From Muricea muricata (taxonomy: Eukaryota > Cnidaria > Anthozoa > Malacalcyonacea > Plexauridae), in the NCBI GenBank assembly GCA_963855995.1, contig OY979729.1, forward strand, positions 8,760,115 to 8,824,114: DNA of 64,000 nucleotides, given 5' to 3'. Made by a program: the position numbers and the translations under genes. Shown piece after piece: positions 12,769 to 25,018 of the stretch (positions are counted from its first letter, which is position 1; the number at the start of each line of letters is the position of its first letter). The notes beneath the pieces were generated by a model. That model did no database searches and had not been told where the DNA came from. It worked only from the letters and a program-made list of their open reading frames with translations.

Positions 12769-14140
12769 TTATTCTCCAGTGTTCCCGCCAACCTGCTCCC
12801 ACCATTAGATGGAAAGTCCTTTTTTCACTACATTTTAGTAATTAGGCTACCCCCCTCCTCTCACAAGTCTGTAATCGCCTGACGAAATCAATTGGCCGAC
12901 AGTCCAAGGCATGTTTTGTAATCGAAATTCAAAAAATTAAAATTAAATTGCCTTTTTTCAATAAATTTGAACCAGAACCAACTCTATACATAGAACTGTC
13001 TCAGCATACTTTCTTCGACAATCTCAACAATTCAAGACCTCATTCAGTTTCTATAGCGGATTTCATGGTATTATTATCGAACCAACTTCAACTGAAAACG
13101 GTAGCCTTAATCTTACATGCGACCATAGCCATGCTTGGAAAGCACAAACTTACAATACTCGAAAATTGTACTTATTTCCAGTCTGATCTCTCAAAAATCG
13201 ATCTCTATGCACAATCTAAGTACTTTGCTACAAATAATGATAGAAAATAAAGCATATTACCTTAAAACAAAGTTAGGATGCATGAAAATTTAGAGGACTT
13301 TCAAGGAGCAAAATCTTCGAGCTAGAGAAAAATTTTGAAAAAATAGTATTCGGAAAATCTTCGAGCAGCGTCGCAAACCGACGAATTCCGAGGAACGCCG
13401 AACTACCACTTTGTGTCGACATGCTCCGAGCAAGTTCCTTGTTCCTGATTCAGAAGAAGCTGTATCACAGATCAGATATATACAGATAGGGAACTCGCAC
13501 TCAATAACCTCAATTTTTGTGTCCCCGTGCTCACGTCATTCCACGCGCCACGCAAATTGCTCTGGCAAGTGTCGTTCGTCGTGTTTTCAGTCAAAAGCAT
13601 AGGAAAAACGCCGTTCGAAAGTACAAAAATGAATATTTTTGCGAAGTTCCTTCACCGATCTTCATTTTGTATGTATGTAGATATTTCAGTAGAATTTGCG
13701 TTTGATTCTTGTGTAGAAATTTCTAAATTTCCTTAAAAGTAGGAATAAACCAGAAAATGACGGAAACACGCTCTCAAAACTTCACCGCGACACATCGCTG
13801 GAATTTGTCGTTTTAAAGCATTTTGCATGAGAATCTTTGCACGTAAAACCTTCTTGCGGTTTAGATGTTCTAGCATGCACGTTTAAATGCGTGTTTTGTT
13901 GACACATTTCGCTAGAAATTGAGTTTAAACGCCGTGTTTAGGTCGGCTCACGCGGTTTGTGCCAGCGGTATCACCCATGAGCGCTGCACCGACTTCTGAC
14001 ACCGAAAAAAAATAAAAAAAAAAAAAAAAACAGAAACGGGGCGAATTTAAAACTCCGCCTCGCCTACGGCAGGCGGAGTAATAAACTGAAAATATTTTGT
14101 TGTTTTGAGAAGACGAATTTTGTCAATATTAGAGAGGTGT
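12769..14140. other. Intergenic; A-rich run and short GC hairpin
   Basis: No supported gene. An A-rich run at about 14006-14030 is followed by a perfect 9-bp-stem hairpin actccgcct...aggcggagt (14051-14079). The open frame at 12948-13250 has no recognisable domain. Confidence 0.4.
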
Positions 14141-14813
14141 TTAGCAAACACGACGCGACGTCACAGATTACTATTGTACCAGATGTCTATCTTCGTGTTT
14201 TCGCAAGGTAAATTTGTGTTCTCGATTTTCACTCTGATCACGAATTGCACTCGTCATTTTTCGCAATATCACGTATGTTGCGCTTACTAAGAACATGGCG
14301 GACACTTGCGTCAGACTCGCGTCCAGGCCAGGCCTGTGTCAGACATGCATAGGTTTTAGACTCGGTTAGACTGTTGCTTACGTTGTATGGCGTGGATTGC
14401 GCTTACTAAGAACATGGCGGAAATCTTTCGTCAGCTCGCGTAAGCATGTCAAAAACTTGTAACAGATATTTGGCGAAGATAGACATCTGGTACAATAGTA
14501 ATCTGTGGCGACGTCGACGAGGACGTGAAAATGACGTGTACAGACAACAGTCATCTACTTCCGGTTTGATCTAGAACGTCAGACTTGTTTTTTTTGCAAT
14601 ATATAGACAACAAATTAGAGTGTTTTTTGGATGCCTATTGTCATATTTTTTGAATAAAAAAAACAAAACTTTGACGTTCTAAAGACAAAGTGAAAACAAC
14701 TCAATTGACGTCCTCTTTAGGACGTGGACGACGTCCTAGACTAAACCGGATGTGGAATTTCGCAAGTCCACGCCATTTTCACGTCCTCGTCGACGTCACG
14801 TCGTGTTTGCTAA
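14141..14813. mobile_element. Nested inverted-repeat element rich in ACGTC motifs
   Basis: The outer ends, ttagcaaacacgacgcgacg and its inverse at about 14793-14813, enclose two further inverted repeats. One pair is 14164-14205 against 14468-14506 (cagattactattgtaccaga). The other is 14508-14540 against 14768-14798 (gacgtcgacgaggacgtgaa). The order suggests one element inserted at the end of another. No transposase ORF. Confidence 0.75.
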
Positions 14814-14967
14814 ATCTCGCTAATAAGAAAAGAAGGTCTACCATCACTCCGGTGTTTCATCAACTAGTGACATCAGAGTATGATATCTCTGAAACGGACG
14901 GCAATCATTTTCATGAATCTAGCAAGTATCTTCCTATCGGGATCTCACATCCGGTAAATTACATGTA

Positions 14968-16456
14968 TGCAGGGTGTATCCAAAAAATTAAACAAATTTG
15001 AAATCGCTCCCTAATTTGCTAAGCGCCACAATTTTTGTGGAGATAGATTGTTTAGGTGCTTATAGTGTAGAATAGACAGAAAAATCATGGAATTTGAAAT
15101 TTCTTATTCGGGGGGGGGGTCTTTTACAACAAATTGATACGGCTCGCGCATGCAAGTTTAATGCGTAAAACTAATTTTGACTTGGTAGGTAGAAAATATG
15201 TTGGGTGTTATATTGCTGTTCAAACTTTCGGAAAATTTGATTGCGTCTCCATATTTTGAGCAAAAAAAGCTCTCTGAATTTACATACAACTTTTTTTACC
15301 TAATTTGCATACAACTTTTGATTACATTGGAACTTTTCGTAAGAATAACGACTCTTATTTCGAAAAATACAAGTTCGCGCTACGTTTTAAAGGACTTAAA
15401 CTTGAGCCAATCTCTTAAAGGGAAATGGCAACAAAATTTTTTATCGTCTCATTTGAAAGAGACTCCAAAACAATATATTGAAGTCTATTACAGAATTCTT
15501 ATATCTGCCTTACTTGGTGAGATATTTTGACTTGAAATCTTTAGTTGTCCGCCATCTTGGATGTTTGAGGATATGCACGATACGTCACAACTAGGATCAC
15601 GCGATTTTTTTTCTTACGATACAATGGTTAATATGCTCTCATAACCGCATGTACGGCAAGTGTTTCGGATTTTAGCGCAGACTGAGAAGATTTCAAACAA
15701 TATTTGATTGTTGGTAGGTATTTAGAAGGATTTTCGACAGGCTTATCCCTGTTGTGACGTCACCAAAACATTGTTAATGAGGCCAAAAATTAATCCAAGA
15801 TGGCGGACAGTTTGTTGATTTAGGTGAGAATATCTCCCGAAGTAAAACAGATATAAAAATTTTGCAATAGACTTCTATTTATTGTTTTAGAGTCTCTTTC
15901 AAATGAGACAATAAAATTTTTTGTTGCTATTTCCCTTTAAAGATTTTGTAAATCGACAACATACCAAACAAATTTCTACCTACTAACTCAAAATTACTTT
16001 TAAGCATTCAGATTTCGTACGTAACCGTTTCTAATCTGTTCGATCCCCCCTCTGAATTGTAAATATTTAAATTTTAGATTTTTTTTGTTTATTCAATAAC
16101 ATAAATAGAGGGACCGCGGAGCGGTTTTTTATTGGTGGGGCTAATCGAGCACCGAAGGGGCGAGATATCTAAAGGGGAAACTTTTGAAATCAAGAGCCCT
16201 GAGATGCCTGGTAACACTTCTAATTTCAACAATCATCATGAAGTGGCATATAGTTTTTGCCTCAATTCTTATATTTTTAATGCAAACACATGTATTGAAC
16301 AAAAATTATTGGTGGGGCTTTAGCCCAGCCAGCAACCCCGCTCCGCGGTCCCTGAAATAACAAGCCGTCTATATTAGTAAAAAACATTATACTTCTAGCC
16401 ACTTAGTAACGTTGAGAGCGATTTCTAATTTGTTCAATTTTTTTATACACCCTGTA
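14968..16456. mobile_element. ~1.49-kb TIR element flanked by TA
   Basis: The ends are inverted copies: cagggtgtat, an A-rich gap, then aaatcgctc on the left; the inverse is at 16405-16454. Both ends are bordered by TA, as expected for Tc1/mariner-type insertion. Inside is a second long inverted repeat (about 15405-15480 against 15885-15960, ctctttcaaatgagac) and a third (15180-15210 against 15965-15995, tggtaggtagaaa), so much of the element folds back. The ORF at 15198-15530 crosses these arms and is not a recognisable transposase. A separate MITE sits at 16108-16354. Confidence 0.7.
16108..16354. mobile_element. MITE nested in the 14968-16456 element
   Basis: The TIRs are agggaccgcggagcgg on the left and its exact inverse, ccgctccgcggtccct, on the right. 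Paired ttattggtggggct motifs lie just inside. It is markedly GC-rich at the ends compared with the host element. Confidence 0.8.
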
Positions 16457-17114
16457 TAGCTACGTTTCTCATAAGAGAAGTGCTTCAAGAGTGAGGGTTT
16501 AACCCTTTTGTTTGTTTGGTCAAAAATGCCTGAAAAAAATAGGTTAACATCCTACATTTGTTTGATCAAAAATGTCTTAAAAAGTAAAGGTAACTCCTTA
16601 CGTTTTTTTGTCAAAAATGCCTCAAAAAAAGTAAAGGTTAACTAACTCCTTAGGTTTTTTTCGCCAAAATGCTTCAATTTACTATGCTATATATAGGTGT
16701 TACCTTAGTATAGTAAGTGGTAATGTGCTAGTAAATATGTTTAGTTTTCTCCTTATTTTATGATATAGACTGGATATAAATGGGCTTGTTACGGCTGCTG
16801 GACTGGTGATGTTTTATCATGGTTCCATGACGAAAGAATGTTAACCAGCTGAAACACTAAATAGCATGATCAAACGAGACCAACCGAAGCCACGACGACC
16901 CAAAGCCACGACAATCCAAAGAAAGAGAGTGATAAAGTGAGAGATATAATGTTGATTTTATTTTATCGTTTTCATTTTCTTTGTCAGTTCAGCTTTCGTT
17001 TCATTGCCGGTAGTTGCAGTCAAAAGAACACAAAAACATAAGTACCTAACTTTATTTTCTACTGTTTTGTTATGTGGCGCATGTAACCTTATTAGTACGT
17101 TTTAACAAAGAAGA

Positions 17115-17179
17115 TGCCCCTGGAGGGGACCTAATTAGAGTGGTCCTAATTAGGTTTCCAGGTTCAATTCCTGGAGACA
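17115..17179 (+). repeat. tRNA-like module, left arm
   Basis: It contains an intact T-arm: stem ccagg, seven-base loop ttcaatt, stem cctgg. Before it is an inverted repeat acctaattag...ctaattaggt and a 5' cccctggagggg hairpin. The D-arm and acceptor stem do not fold as a normal tRNA, so this is a conserved repeat module and not a called tRNA gene. Confidence 0.6.
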
Positions 17180-17731
17180 TAAAAGTGCACCAACTGATAT
17201 ACAACTAACTTTACTTAGTAAAGTTAGCAGAGGTAAGTGTACTGAATGTAAATACTACTAGGTACTTACAGTTAAACATAATCCCACTAACCACCCCCGA
17301 CCATTTGAATTTCCACCCCTACCGGTTTTCGTAGCTTTATAGTTCTCACTGTTGTCAGATTATTGCGGTTTCTGTTAGGTAGGTAAGTCTATCTGACATG
17401 CTCAGAAGGTAACTCTAGTCTACTATGGTTAGTAAACTAGAGTTACCTTAGTTGACTAAGGTAACTCTAGTTTACTAACCATAGTAGACTAGAGTTACCT
17501 TCTGAGCATGTCAGATAGACTTACCTACCTAACAGAAACCGCAATAATCTGACAACAGTGAGAACTATAAAGCTACGAAAACCGGTAGGGGTGGAAATTG
17601 AAATGGTCGGGGGTGGTTAGTGGGATTATGTTTAACTGTAAGTACCTAGTACTATTTAAAATTTAGTATGCTTACCTCTACTAACTATACTAAGTATAGT
17701 TAAAGTATATCAGTTAGTGCACATCTGTATA

Positions 17732-17795
17732 TGTCTCCAGGAATTGAACCTGGAAACCTAATTAGGTCCACTCTAATTAGGTCCCCTCCAGGGGC
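17732..17795 (-). repeat. tRNA-like module, right arm (antisense)
   Basis: Near-identical inverted copy of 17115-17179, with the same T-arm-like stem-loop and the duplicated cctaattag motif. Confidence 0.6.
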
Positions 17796-18282
17796 ACTTC
17801 GTTGTAAGGTTACAGCGTGACATGATAAAATGCAATAGAAAATATACCAATAACATTAAAGGCGTGACATGAAAAAAAACACATTGTAGAAAATAGAGCA
17901 AGATACCACTTATGTTTTCGAGTACTTTTGACTGAAACTACCGGTATTGAAACGAAAGCTGAAACGATGGAAAAAATATAAACGACAAAATACAATCAAC
18001 AAACTTACTTTCACTCTACCATTGGATCGTCGTTGGTTCTGTTAGTCTCGTTTTATCATGCTGTTTATGGTTTCATCTTGTTGGTATTCTCTCTTCATAG
18101 AACATCACAACAGTCCAGTAGGTAACCAGCTCACTATATCCACGCAACCATCATCAAACAAGGAAAAAATTTAGTTATAACTGTATCTAGTATAAGTAAC
18201 TATTACCAGTTTATATTTAGTATACTTACCTCTAACTTTACTAAGTAAAAAGTTAGTGTATATCAGTTGGTGCACGTCTTTT

Positions 18283-18346
18283 TGTCTCCAGGAATTGAAC
18301 CTGGAAACCTAATTAGGTCCACTCTAATTAGGTCCCCTCCAGGGGC
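18283..18346 (-). repeat. tRNA-like module, third copy
   Basis: Same orientation and almost the same sequence as 17732-17795. It is preceded by a shared gtatatcagttggtgcac flank, so it belongs to a partial duplication of the foldback arm. A decayed fourth copy lies at about 18798-18850 (caggaattgagc). Confidence 0.6.
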
Positions 18347-18418
18347 ATTTTTTGGTTAAAACTTAGTAATAAATAAGTTTACAGGCGTAACAGAACAAAA
18401 CGCAATAGAAAATATGTA

Positions 18419-18714
18419 TAGAGAATAATACATGGGTGCGCGGAAATACCAGATTTTTTTCGAGTGTTGAACATGAGAAATATCATGTTCAACACGAGAA
18501 GTAAATTTGGTATTTCCAAGCACCCATGTATTTTTCTGTTTATTATATAAACTACAGGTTTTCCACCAATATAAAATGTCCAGAAGCTATGATTGATGAT
18601 AGTTTGAAAAGCGATAATTTTCACATGTGAAATCATCATTAATAATCTCACATGTGAGATTATCAGTTTTATCAGTGCCCGAAATCCTTATAAAGCACTG
18701 TACTTTATATAATC
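18419..18714. mobile_element. MITE family G, copy 1
   Basis: It starts tagagaataatacatgggtg. A hairpin with arms of about 50 bases (ggaaataccagattt ... gaacatga) turns at about 18480. A second hairpin, aatctcacatgtgagatt, follows near 18650. The copy at 25019-25318 matches over its whole length. Confidence 0.8.
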
Positions 18715-19120
18715 ATCAATAGCAATAAACATTACAAGCGTGACTTGAAAAAAAAACATTTTAGAAAATATAGTAGTGTACCACTTATGTTTTTGCTTCA
18801 GGAATTGAGCATAGAACCCTAATTTAATAGATCCCCACCAGGGCCGCTGTTTTGTTAAAACTTTTTCCGTAAAAGAGCCAAGCATATAACTCTCAATCCA
18901 ATGTTACTACCAGTGGAGGAACCTTGACTAAACTAACTTTATTTATACTGAATAGCTCAATTCATATAATAATACGTGTTCGTTCTGCATTTTCATTGGT
19001 CGCGAGCTGTGTGTTATTAAAGTACACACGCACGGATGACGTCAACTGATGGCGTGTTCTACTTTAGCTAATTTATTTCGCGGGTCTTTGCATGATTTTT
19101 GCCAACTTTATTATAATATA

Positions 19121-19308
19121 AAACAAATAGATTTCATTTTTTTGTGCTTCTGTACTGTAATAGATCACAGATGACGCCATAGAGTGTGAAGAACAAAAAG
19201 TCACGCACTCGACTGCGTCTCGTGCGTACTTTTTTGTTCTTCACACGCTATGACGTCATCTGTGATCTACTACAGTACAGACGCACGCAAAAATGAAATC
19301 TATTTGTT
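19121..19308. mobile_element. Palindromic MITE with TGACGTCA-like arms
   Basis: Left arm aaacaaatagatttcatttt, then tagatcacagatgacgccat and gtgtgaagaacaaaaa, is inverted to 19308. The central turn is about actcgactgcg. No ORF. Confidence 0.75.
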
Positions 19309-19351
19309 AAATACAGTAGAGCTGCACAAGCTGCGCAGCACAGCGGTGTAG

Positions 19352-19691
19352 TTAAAGTGGAACTAACACCTTATATGATTTTTTGTATGTGATATGTTCG
19401 GATCATTCTAAGAAGAAATGGAATGTATCTTTATGGTCAAAATCCTCATCTTCATCAAGTTTTTACTAATAAAGATTGTGGCTTTGATGTCACAAGGTGA
19501 ATTTTTGGAGAAAAAAAAACAAAGGAAAACTTATTTGCAGTTCACCTAATGGCATCATATCGGGAAACTTTATCAGTGAAAACTTGACGACGATGAAGAT
19601 TTTGAAAATGATTTTATAAAGATATATTACATTTTTTCTCAGAATGATCCAAACATATTACATACAAAAAATCATGCTAGTCGCACTTTAA
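19352..19691. mobile_element. TIR element, 340 bp
   Basis: The ends ttaaagtg...cactttaa are followed inward by atgattttttgtatgt(g/a)atatgtt(c/t)ggatcattct on the left and its inverse on the right. The interior is also partly self-complementary (tcaagttttcactgat-like arms). Confidence 0.75.
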
Positions 19692-20860
19692 TATCACCCA
19701 CAAAGCACGGCAGAGTACAACAGAACATGCTACAGTATACAACAAGTCTATTGCAAGTTGACAATCAGCTTGATGCAGGTTGATTGTTGTTTGTCCACAA
19801 GCTTAATGGAAGAAGGTTGCAAATATCAAGTTGATTCAAAGTCAGGTTTTCACAGACTTCCAGAAACTTCTAAGGCTTGACTACCACAATAATTATTAAA
19901 AGTTAATTTTGCCAGTTTGCAGGTCTTTGTCAACTAGTGTGCAAGAGGGGAGGGACATGGCTGATTTATAGTGCCTATAGTTTGCTAGTCCTCCCCCACC
20001 ACACCCTTCTAACCTAAAAAATCCTTGCACCTCTACACCCCCCCCCCCCCTTACACACACACACCTTATACCTTACCTAAAAACCTGTGCAAGCCTCTAT
20101 GACAAAGAAATGAACTATTTACTTGCATGTTTTTAGTTACTTTTATTAAGATACACTGTCACACATGTTTTTGAAACAAGAAAAGAATCAATGATAACAA
20201 ATTCATACAGACAGATGAATCTCAGCTCCAACATCTTTACAATGTCACACCCACCAGCTCACATCATTAGCCTGGTTATGTACCATAGGTTCATGTCTAA
20301 TGATGTAACACAGACATCTATATACCTAGCCATGGCTCATCTGATCGCCAGCCGATGGATGCCTTACCTTCAAAGGTATGAAGAAACGACCAGCTTGATT
20401 CTTTTATGAAAGACCTACAGGTATTAGATCATTTGCATGAAGTTCCAAGTGATTTTGAGTTCTTTCAAGTCACCAATATTTGCACCAGATACCATGGTAA
20501 TACCCATGTATACTGTAGAAAAAACTTATCTGACTGCCTTTTGGGTGGCAAAGCTTTAAAGTTGACTTTTTATGATGAAAGAAGTCTATAATTATGGTCA
20601 TTTGTCCAGAACAACAATCATAAAACTTTTGATATTACATAGTATTTTCCATAATTTTATTTTATATTAGTTGTGGGGGGGGCATATATTCAAATGAAGA
20701 ATCAAATACAGTGCACCCCATACACTTGGAGACAATAACTTCAATTGATCCTTTTCAGCAGACAGGAAGTAGAGACAGTACTATTGTTCCCAGTTGACTG
20801 CAAATTTTCAAACAATTATTTTTGAAACAGTTTGCAGGTGATAATTCTGTGCATTGCAAG
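19692..20860. other. Intergenic; C-run
   Basis: No supported gene. A degenerate segment of the caagttg-rich repeat (19740-19870) and a C homopolymer (about 20036-20050) are the only marked features. Confidence 0.35.
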
Positions 20861-22687
20861 TAGACTGCGACCCATGATATTAGTTTTATCAGATATTTAT
20901 GCCGTACATATTCAAAATGAGCATTGCTATTCATTAAAACTTAAGAACATCAAAACAAAGTTGTGAGAAGATCTTTACGATGTTGATATTTGATGTTAGT
21001 CACATGACTGAAAAAATATGGCGCTGTTCCATATTTGAGGCGGACCACGCTATTAGTTTAAAAAATATGATAACACGACAGGACGTCGTTTTTAACTTAA
21101 TTGGAAGTGAAAACAACATTCTTTAACCAAACACAACATAGGTAACAACAAGAGAATGTTTTAGCAAGAAAATAAACGAACTTGGTGTCAAGGCCGTAGG
21201 AAGGTGAAAAAAGTTAGGGGGGCTCTTCGACCGCTGAAGGCACAAGTGCTGCTAGGGGGTCCGGGGACACGCCCCCCCAGAATTTTTTTCTATTTTTAGC
21301 TTGCTTAAACATGTTTTTCTGCACTTTTGAGGTTAGTTTTACCATAATTATATGATTAAGACATGTGTAAGACTGTAAACTATTAAAAACGTGTATTTAC
21401 TTCTAGACTCAACGATGATTTTTAGGGGGGCTCAGCCCCCTGCCTTTGACGTTAGGGGGGCTCGAGCCCCCCTTGCCCCCGTGGTTCTTACGGCCATGCT
21501 TGGTGTCATAGTTGAAGGATTTTTCACAGACTACGTGGAACGGCGGAAAAGGGGGATTCTGGATTTCTAAAATGGATAAGAATGGGAGGTATTTGGCGTT
21601 TGAAGGAGAACTGTTCGTAAATTATTAGTTCGTATGTACAGTTCGTATATTATTCCACTGGTGTTGTGGATTAAACGTTTGGAACTGGATTAAGGCAAAA
21701 AAATGCTTGAGAGCACAACAAAAGTTTGTCCTTTTGACGGGCAGACGAAATCAGCATGATAAAGCTTGGAAAATGCATGCATGGGTTAGATTATTGATAT
21801 TCAATGATGGTATGTGACAGGCGAGGCTAAGGAGTCAACAAAAAAGTGGTAAAGTAAACGAGTTCTGCTGGTAACAGCAGAAATAGGGATCAGAGAGGTC
21901 TCTTTAGCACATTTAGGCACATTTGAAGACATGTTGGTTGCTAATAATACGGATCTAAATTATCGTTTTACCACTTCTTTGGCAGGTACCTAAAACCTTT
22001 CATCAGAAGTTCCTTATCCCAGCATTAGAGCATTATCGTGCTGATCTCGACTTGTCTGTCTCGACCTCATTGTGTGCTTTCATGCACTTTTCGCTTAATC
22101 CAGTTTCAAGCGCTTCTTCCATGACAGTAGTTAACGTATATTTTTAGAATCATTATTCCTTACCAGGAATCCATCATTGCTAGTTTTGAAGATATATGGC
22201 AAAGCAAACTTTCTCAAAATGTTGATAGACGTTGCTCACGCATGATAATTTACAAACAGTTCTCCTGCAAACGCCTAATACCTCTCATTCTTATCCATTT
22301 TAGGAGTCCAGAATCCCACTTTTCTTCCGTTCTAGGTATTCTTTGAAAAATCCTTTAACTATGACACCAAGTTCGTTTATTTTCTAACTAAGACATTCTC
22401 TTGTTGTTACCTATGCTGTTTTTGGTTAAAGAATATCGTTGTCACTTCCAATTAAGTTAAAAACGACGTCTTATCGTGCTATCATATTTTTAAAACTAAT
22501 AGTGTGGTCTGCCTGAAATATGGAACAGCGCCATATATTTTCAGTCATGTGACTAACATCAAATATCAACATCGTAAAGATCTTCTCACAACTTTGTTTT
22601 GACTTAAGTTTTAATGAATAGCAATGCTCATTTTGAATACGTACGACATAAATATCTGATAAAAATAATATCGTGGGTCGCAGTGTA
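20861..22687. mobile_element. Large foldback element (~1.83 kb) flanked by TA
   Basis: The ends gactgcgaccc...gggtcgcagtg sit next to TA on both sides. Reading inward, the arms stay complementary through agatatttatgccgtac, gttgtgagaagatctttacg, cagtcatgtgact, cgtcgtttttaacttaattg, cttatccattttagg and ggaactggattaagg, about 800-900 bases per arm. The left arm is interrupted by the insertion at 21191-21498. No transposase ORF is visible. Confidence 0.85.
21191..21498. mobile_element. Nested 308-bp MITE with 10-bp target duplication
   Basis: The sequence cttggtgtca occurs immediately left (21181-21190) and right (21499-21508) of the insertion, while the opposite arm of the host palindrome has the site unduplicated. 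Ends are roughly inverted (ggccgtagg / cttacggcc). The body contains ggggggctc motifs. A shorter relative may be 22921-23073. Confidence 0.85.
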
Positions 22688-22920
22688 CATTATATACCAT
22701 GTTTGTATATGCCATGGCAAGAATTCGTCTCAGCAATTATGAGAATATATAAAGTTAAACAGACTTCTACAGGGGCCCGGGGTATAAAAAATGCAAACTC
22801 TTAATTAAACCACTATATGGGCATATAAATCTAGTGTCTTTCATAGATTTACAGTATTTTGCATAATGTCTAAATGGTATAGTAATGCCTTCACCTAAAT
22901 ACTTTGTCAATGCTGCATGG

Positions 22921-23073
22921 TACAGTGCTGTAGGAAGAAAGTAATTATAGGGGGGCACAACCCAGCATCATGAGGCAAGAAGTATACATATATATTATAT
23001 AACCCGGCCCCCACATTTTCATTATTAGGGCCGTGCCCCCACGCTCCCCCTCTGGTTTCTATGCCACTGTAGT
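22921..23073. mobile_element. Short GC-tracted MITE
   Basis: The ends tacagtg...cactgta frame ggggggcac and gtgccccc blocks. It resembles the nested element at 21191-21498 in its G/C-run layout. Confidence 0.5.
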
Positions 23074-23862
23074 ATACAGTTATATTTGTTAAATGTGGGG
23101 AATGACATTCCATAGACACAACTGAGCAAAAGAACCATAGAGGGCATGCCCCTAGTCTGAGAAACAAAATTGTGGAACATATTCATGTTCATTTTGCTTT
23201 GAAGCACAATAGATTTAGATCCCAGGAAATTCAAAATCATGTTTACTCATATTCTGGTACAACAGCAGCACATTTAAATCAATTCAAACGGTATACCGTC
23301 CGTTTGCAAACAAGTCGTTTTGTTAACTGACAGTTCTGCATGGACAACATAGCATAGTTCATATTTAATGCATATTTAATGAATAAATAGACTTGGCTAG
23401 CCTACTGATGCAGTTCTTGTATTTTGAAAATTACTCATTGAAAATTACTCAATGTCTCAGAGTCTTCTAATATCATCTAAGCAATGGACACATGGACTAC
23501 AGTATCCTGCGCTTTTAAAGCCCGTTTTCCACTTCGAAACATAGCGTATTCAATTCTACTGCCTCCATATCATTGGCTCTATCTAAGTGTTCACAAAACA
23601 ATGAAATACACTAAGTTTGCTGTGCTAAGGATGAAGAGGGAAACGGGATGAATAGTTGCTGATGCATAATTAGTCATGGCTAGTATATAAACTTAAAAAA
23701 TTCCGAACGGTAACATTTTGTCATCATATGGACTCAATATCTTGAAAAAACAAAAACATCACATTTTTTAACCCTATGCCTAATCTGTTGCTATACCTCT
23801 ATATACTGTAGATGTTGGTGCACTGACAGTTGGGGAAACGACCTGTTGGCAAAACGACCATG

Positions 23863-24205
23863 CATAACTGATTTGAACATAATAAAACAAATTCAAAAAA
23901 TAGACCTTTTGTATTCCCGATATTCAAGAAAAAACAAGAAAACGATGAGTCAGTGATATATTTCGTCTTTATTCCAAAGACATTGTCAAACCAATTGATT
24001 ATATTAAAATTAATAATATAATCTATTGGTTTTGACAATGTCTTTGGACTAAAGAGGAAATATCAGCAACTCCGTCATTTTCTTGTTTATTCTTGAATAC
24101 GAGGAATACAAGAATGTCTATTTTCGTAATTTGTTTTTTTTTGTACTTCCTTAAGTTGTCTGCTTGTCGTGTTTTCTGATTTGAACATGCAGCTGTTATG
24201 CCAAA
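23863..24205. mobile_element. Inverted-repeat element
   Basis: The palindrome turns near 24003-24015 (aatataatctattgg against ccaattgattatatt). Arms include agacattgtcaaacc, tattcaagaa(t)aaacaag and ctgatttgaacat at both ends. Confidence 0.7.
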
Positions 24206-24554
24206 ATAGGAATAGATGCTATTTTTAATCGCCAGTGATCTAAAAACTATTGAGCTTAAAAACAAAGTAAATTTTTTAGAATATTAAGGTGCTTGCATCT
24301 TTTTTATGCACCCTGTATTAGTATATAATTAGAAATGTAGTCTACATTTAGGACTGCAACATTTTTTAACAGCAGGTACAAAAAGTAATCAATATCACTG
24401 CTTTACTGTTGGTCAGGGTTGCCTGCTAAAGCAGTTGTTTCACTGTTAACTGGGAACAATAGTACAAGACATTGGGCAAATTACTACCTAAACTTTTTTC
24501 TTATAACATTTATCTGAGCCTATTCAACAAATTCATAATATACATCATAATATT

Positions 24555-24850
24555 TGCACTGTAAGTAGCAATTAGATTATGAGCTCAAGATTTCTGAAGT
24601 GAGAGTTGACGAGGGCATACCCTCCAACTATCATTTTATAATAATGAGAGCAAGTAATATAATTGTTTTAGTAGAATAAGAAATCCAACGAGGTATGTTC
24701 AACATTTACAAGAAATTTTATCTTAAATAATTCTTTATAAAAACATCTTAACGAAAATTATTCTTTCCCTAATACCTATCTATTGAGGAATAGATATTGA
24801 GTAGAGTAACCAATCAAATTACAGCATTTGTGATAGCATACAAGTATGAT
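24555..24850. mobile_element. MITE family N, copy 1
   Basis: It shares caattagattatgagct, gttgacgagggca, gcaagtaatataattgtttt and taccaatcaaattacagca with the copy at 50161-50515 in OSBP intron 3. That copy is expanded by an 18-bp tandem array. Confidence 0.7.
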
Positions 24851-25018
24851 CATACCATAGATGCCCCATAAATCAGTGATTTTTACCTCAATCATGTAAA
24901 GAAATATTCTTCTTACAGTTGTCAGGAACTTGTTTTATTGTTTTTTTTTCAATCTTTTCTCGCGCCATAGTCGGATAATGTCGGGCAATGTTTGTGTAGT
25001 GTTATCCGTTTCAACTAA

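Larger units (their letters stand above)
16735..18175. mobile_element. Large foldback element (~1.44-kb imperfect palindrome)
   Basis: The left arm (16735-17453) and right arm (17454-18175) are inverted copies over about 720 bases each. They are near-perfect over the central ~370 bases (17270-17640, e.g. aaccggtaggggtgg) and more diverged outward. Each arm carries one tRNA-like module (17115-17179 and 17732-17795). A further partial copy follows at 18185-18350, and the outer part recurs at 3795-4032. No transposase is visible. Confidence 0.8.

Noticed and set aside
14051..14079. Bacterial-type terminator (GC hairpin next to an A-rich run)
   Set aside because: The genome is eukaryotic and no gene ends here. 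It is more likely a repeat remnant.
17115..18346. tRNA genes
   Set aside because: Only the T-arm folds. The D-arm, anticodon arm and acceptor stem do not, and the modules are repeated within a transposable palindrome.
20776..24467. A 3.7-kb element bounded by tactattgttcccagtt and its inverse
   Set aside because: Only about 18-20 bases match and further inward the ends diverge. Several other elements lie between, so the pairing is not supported.
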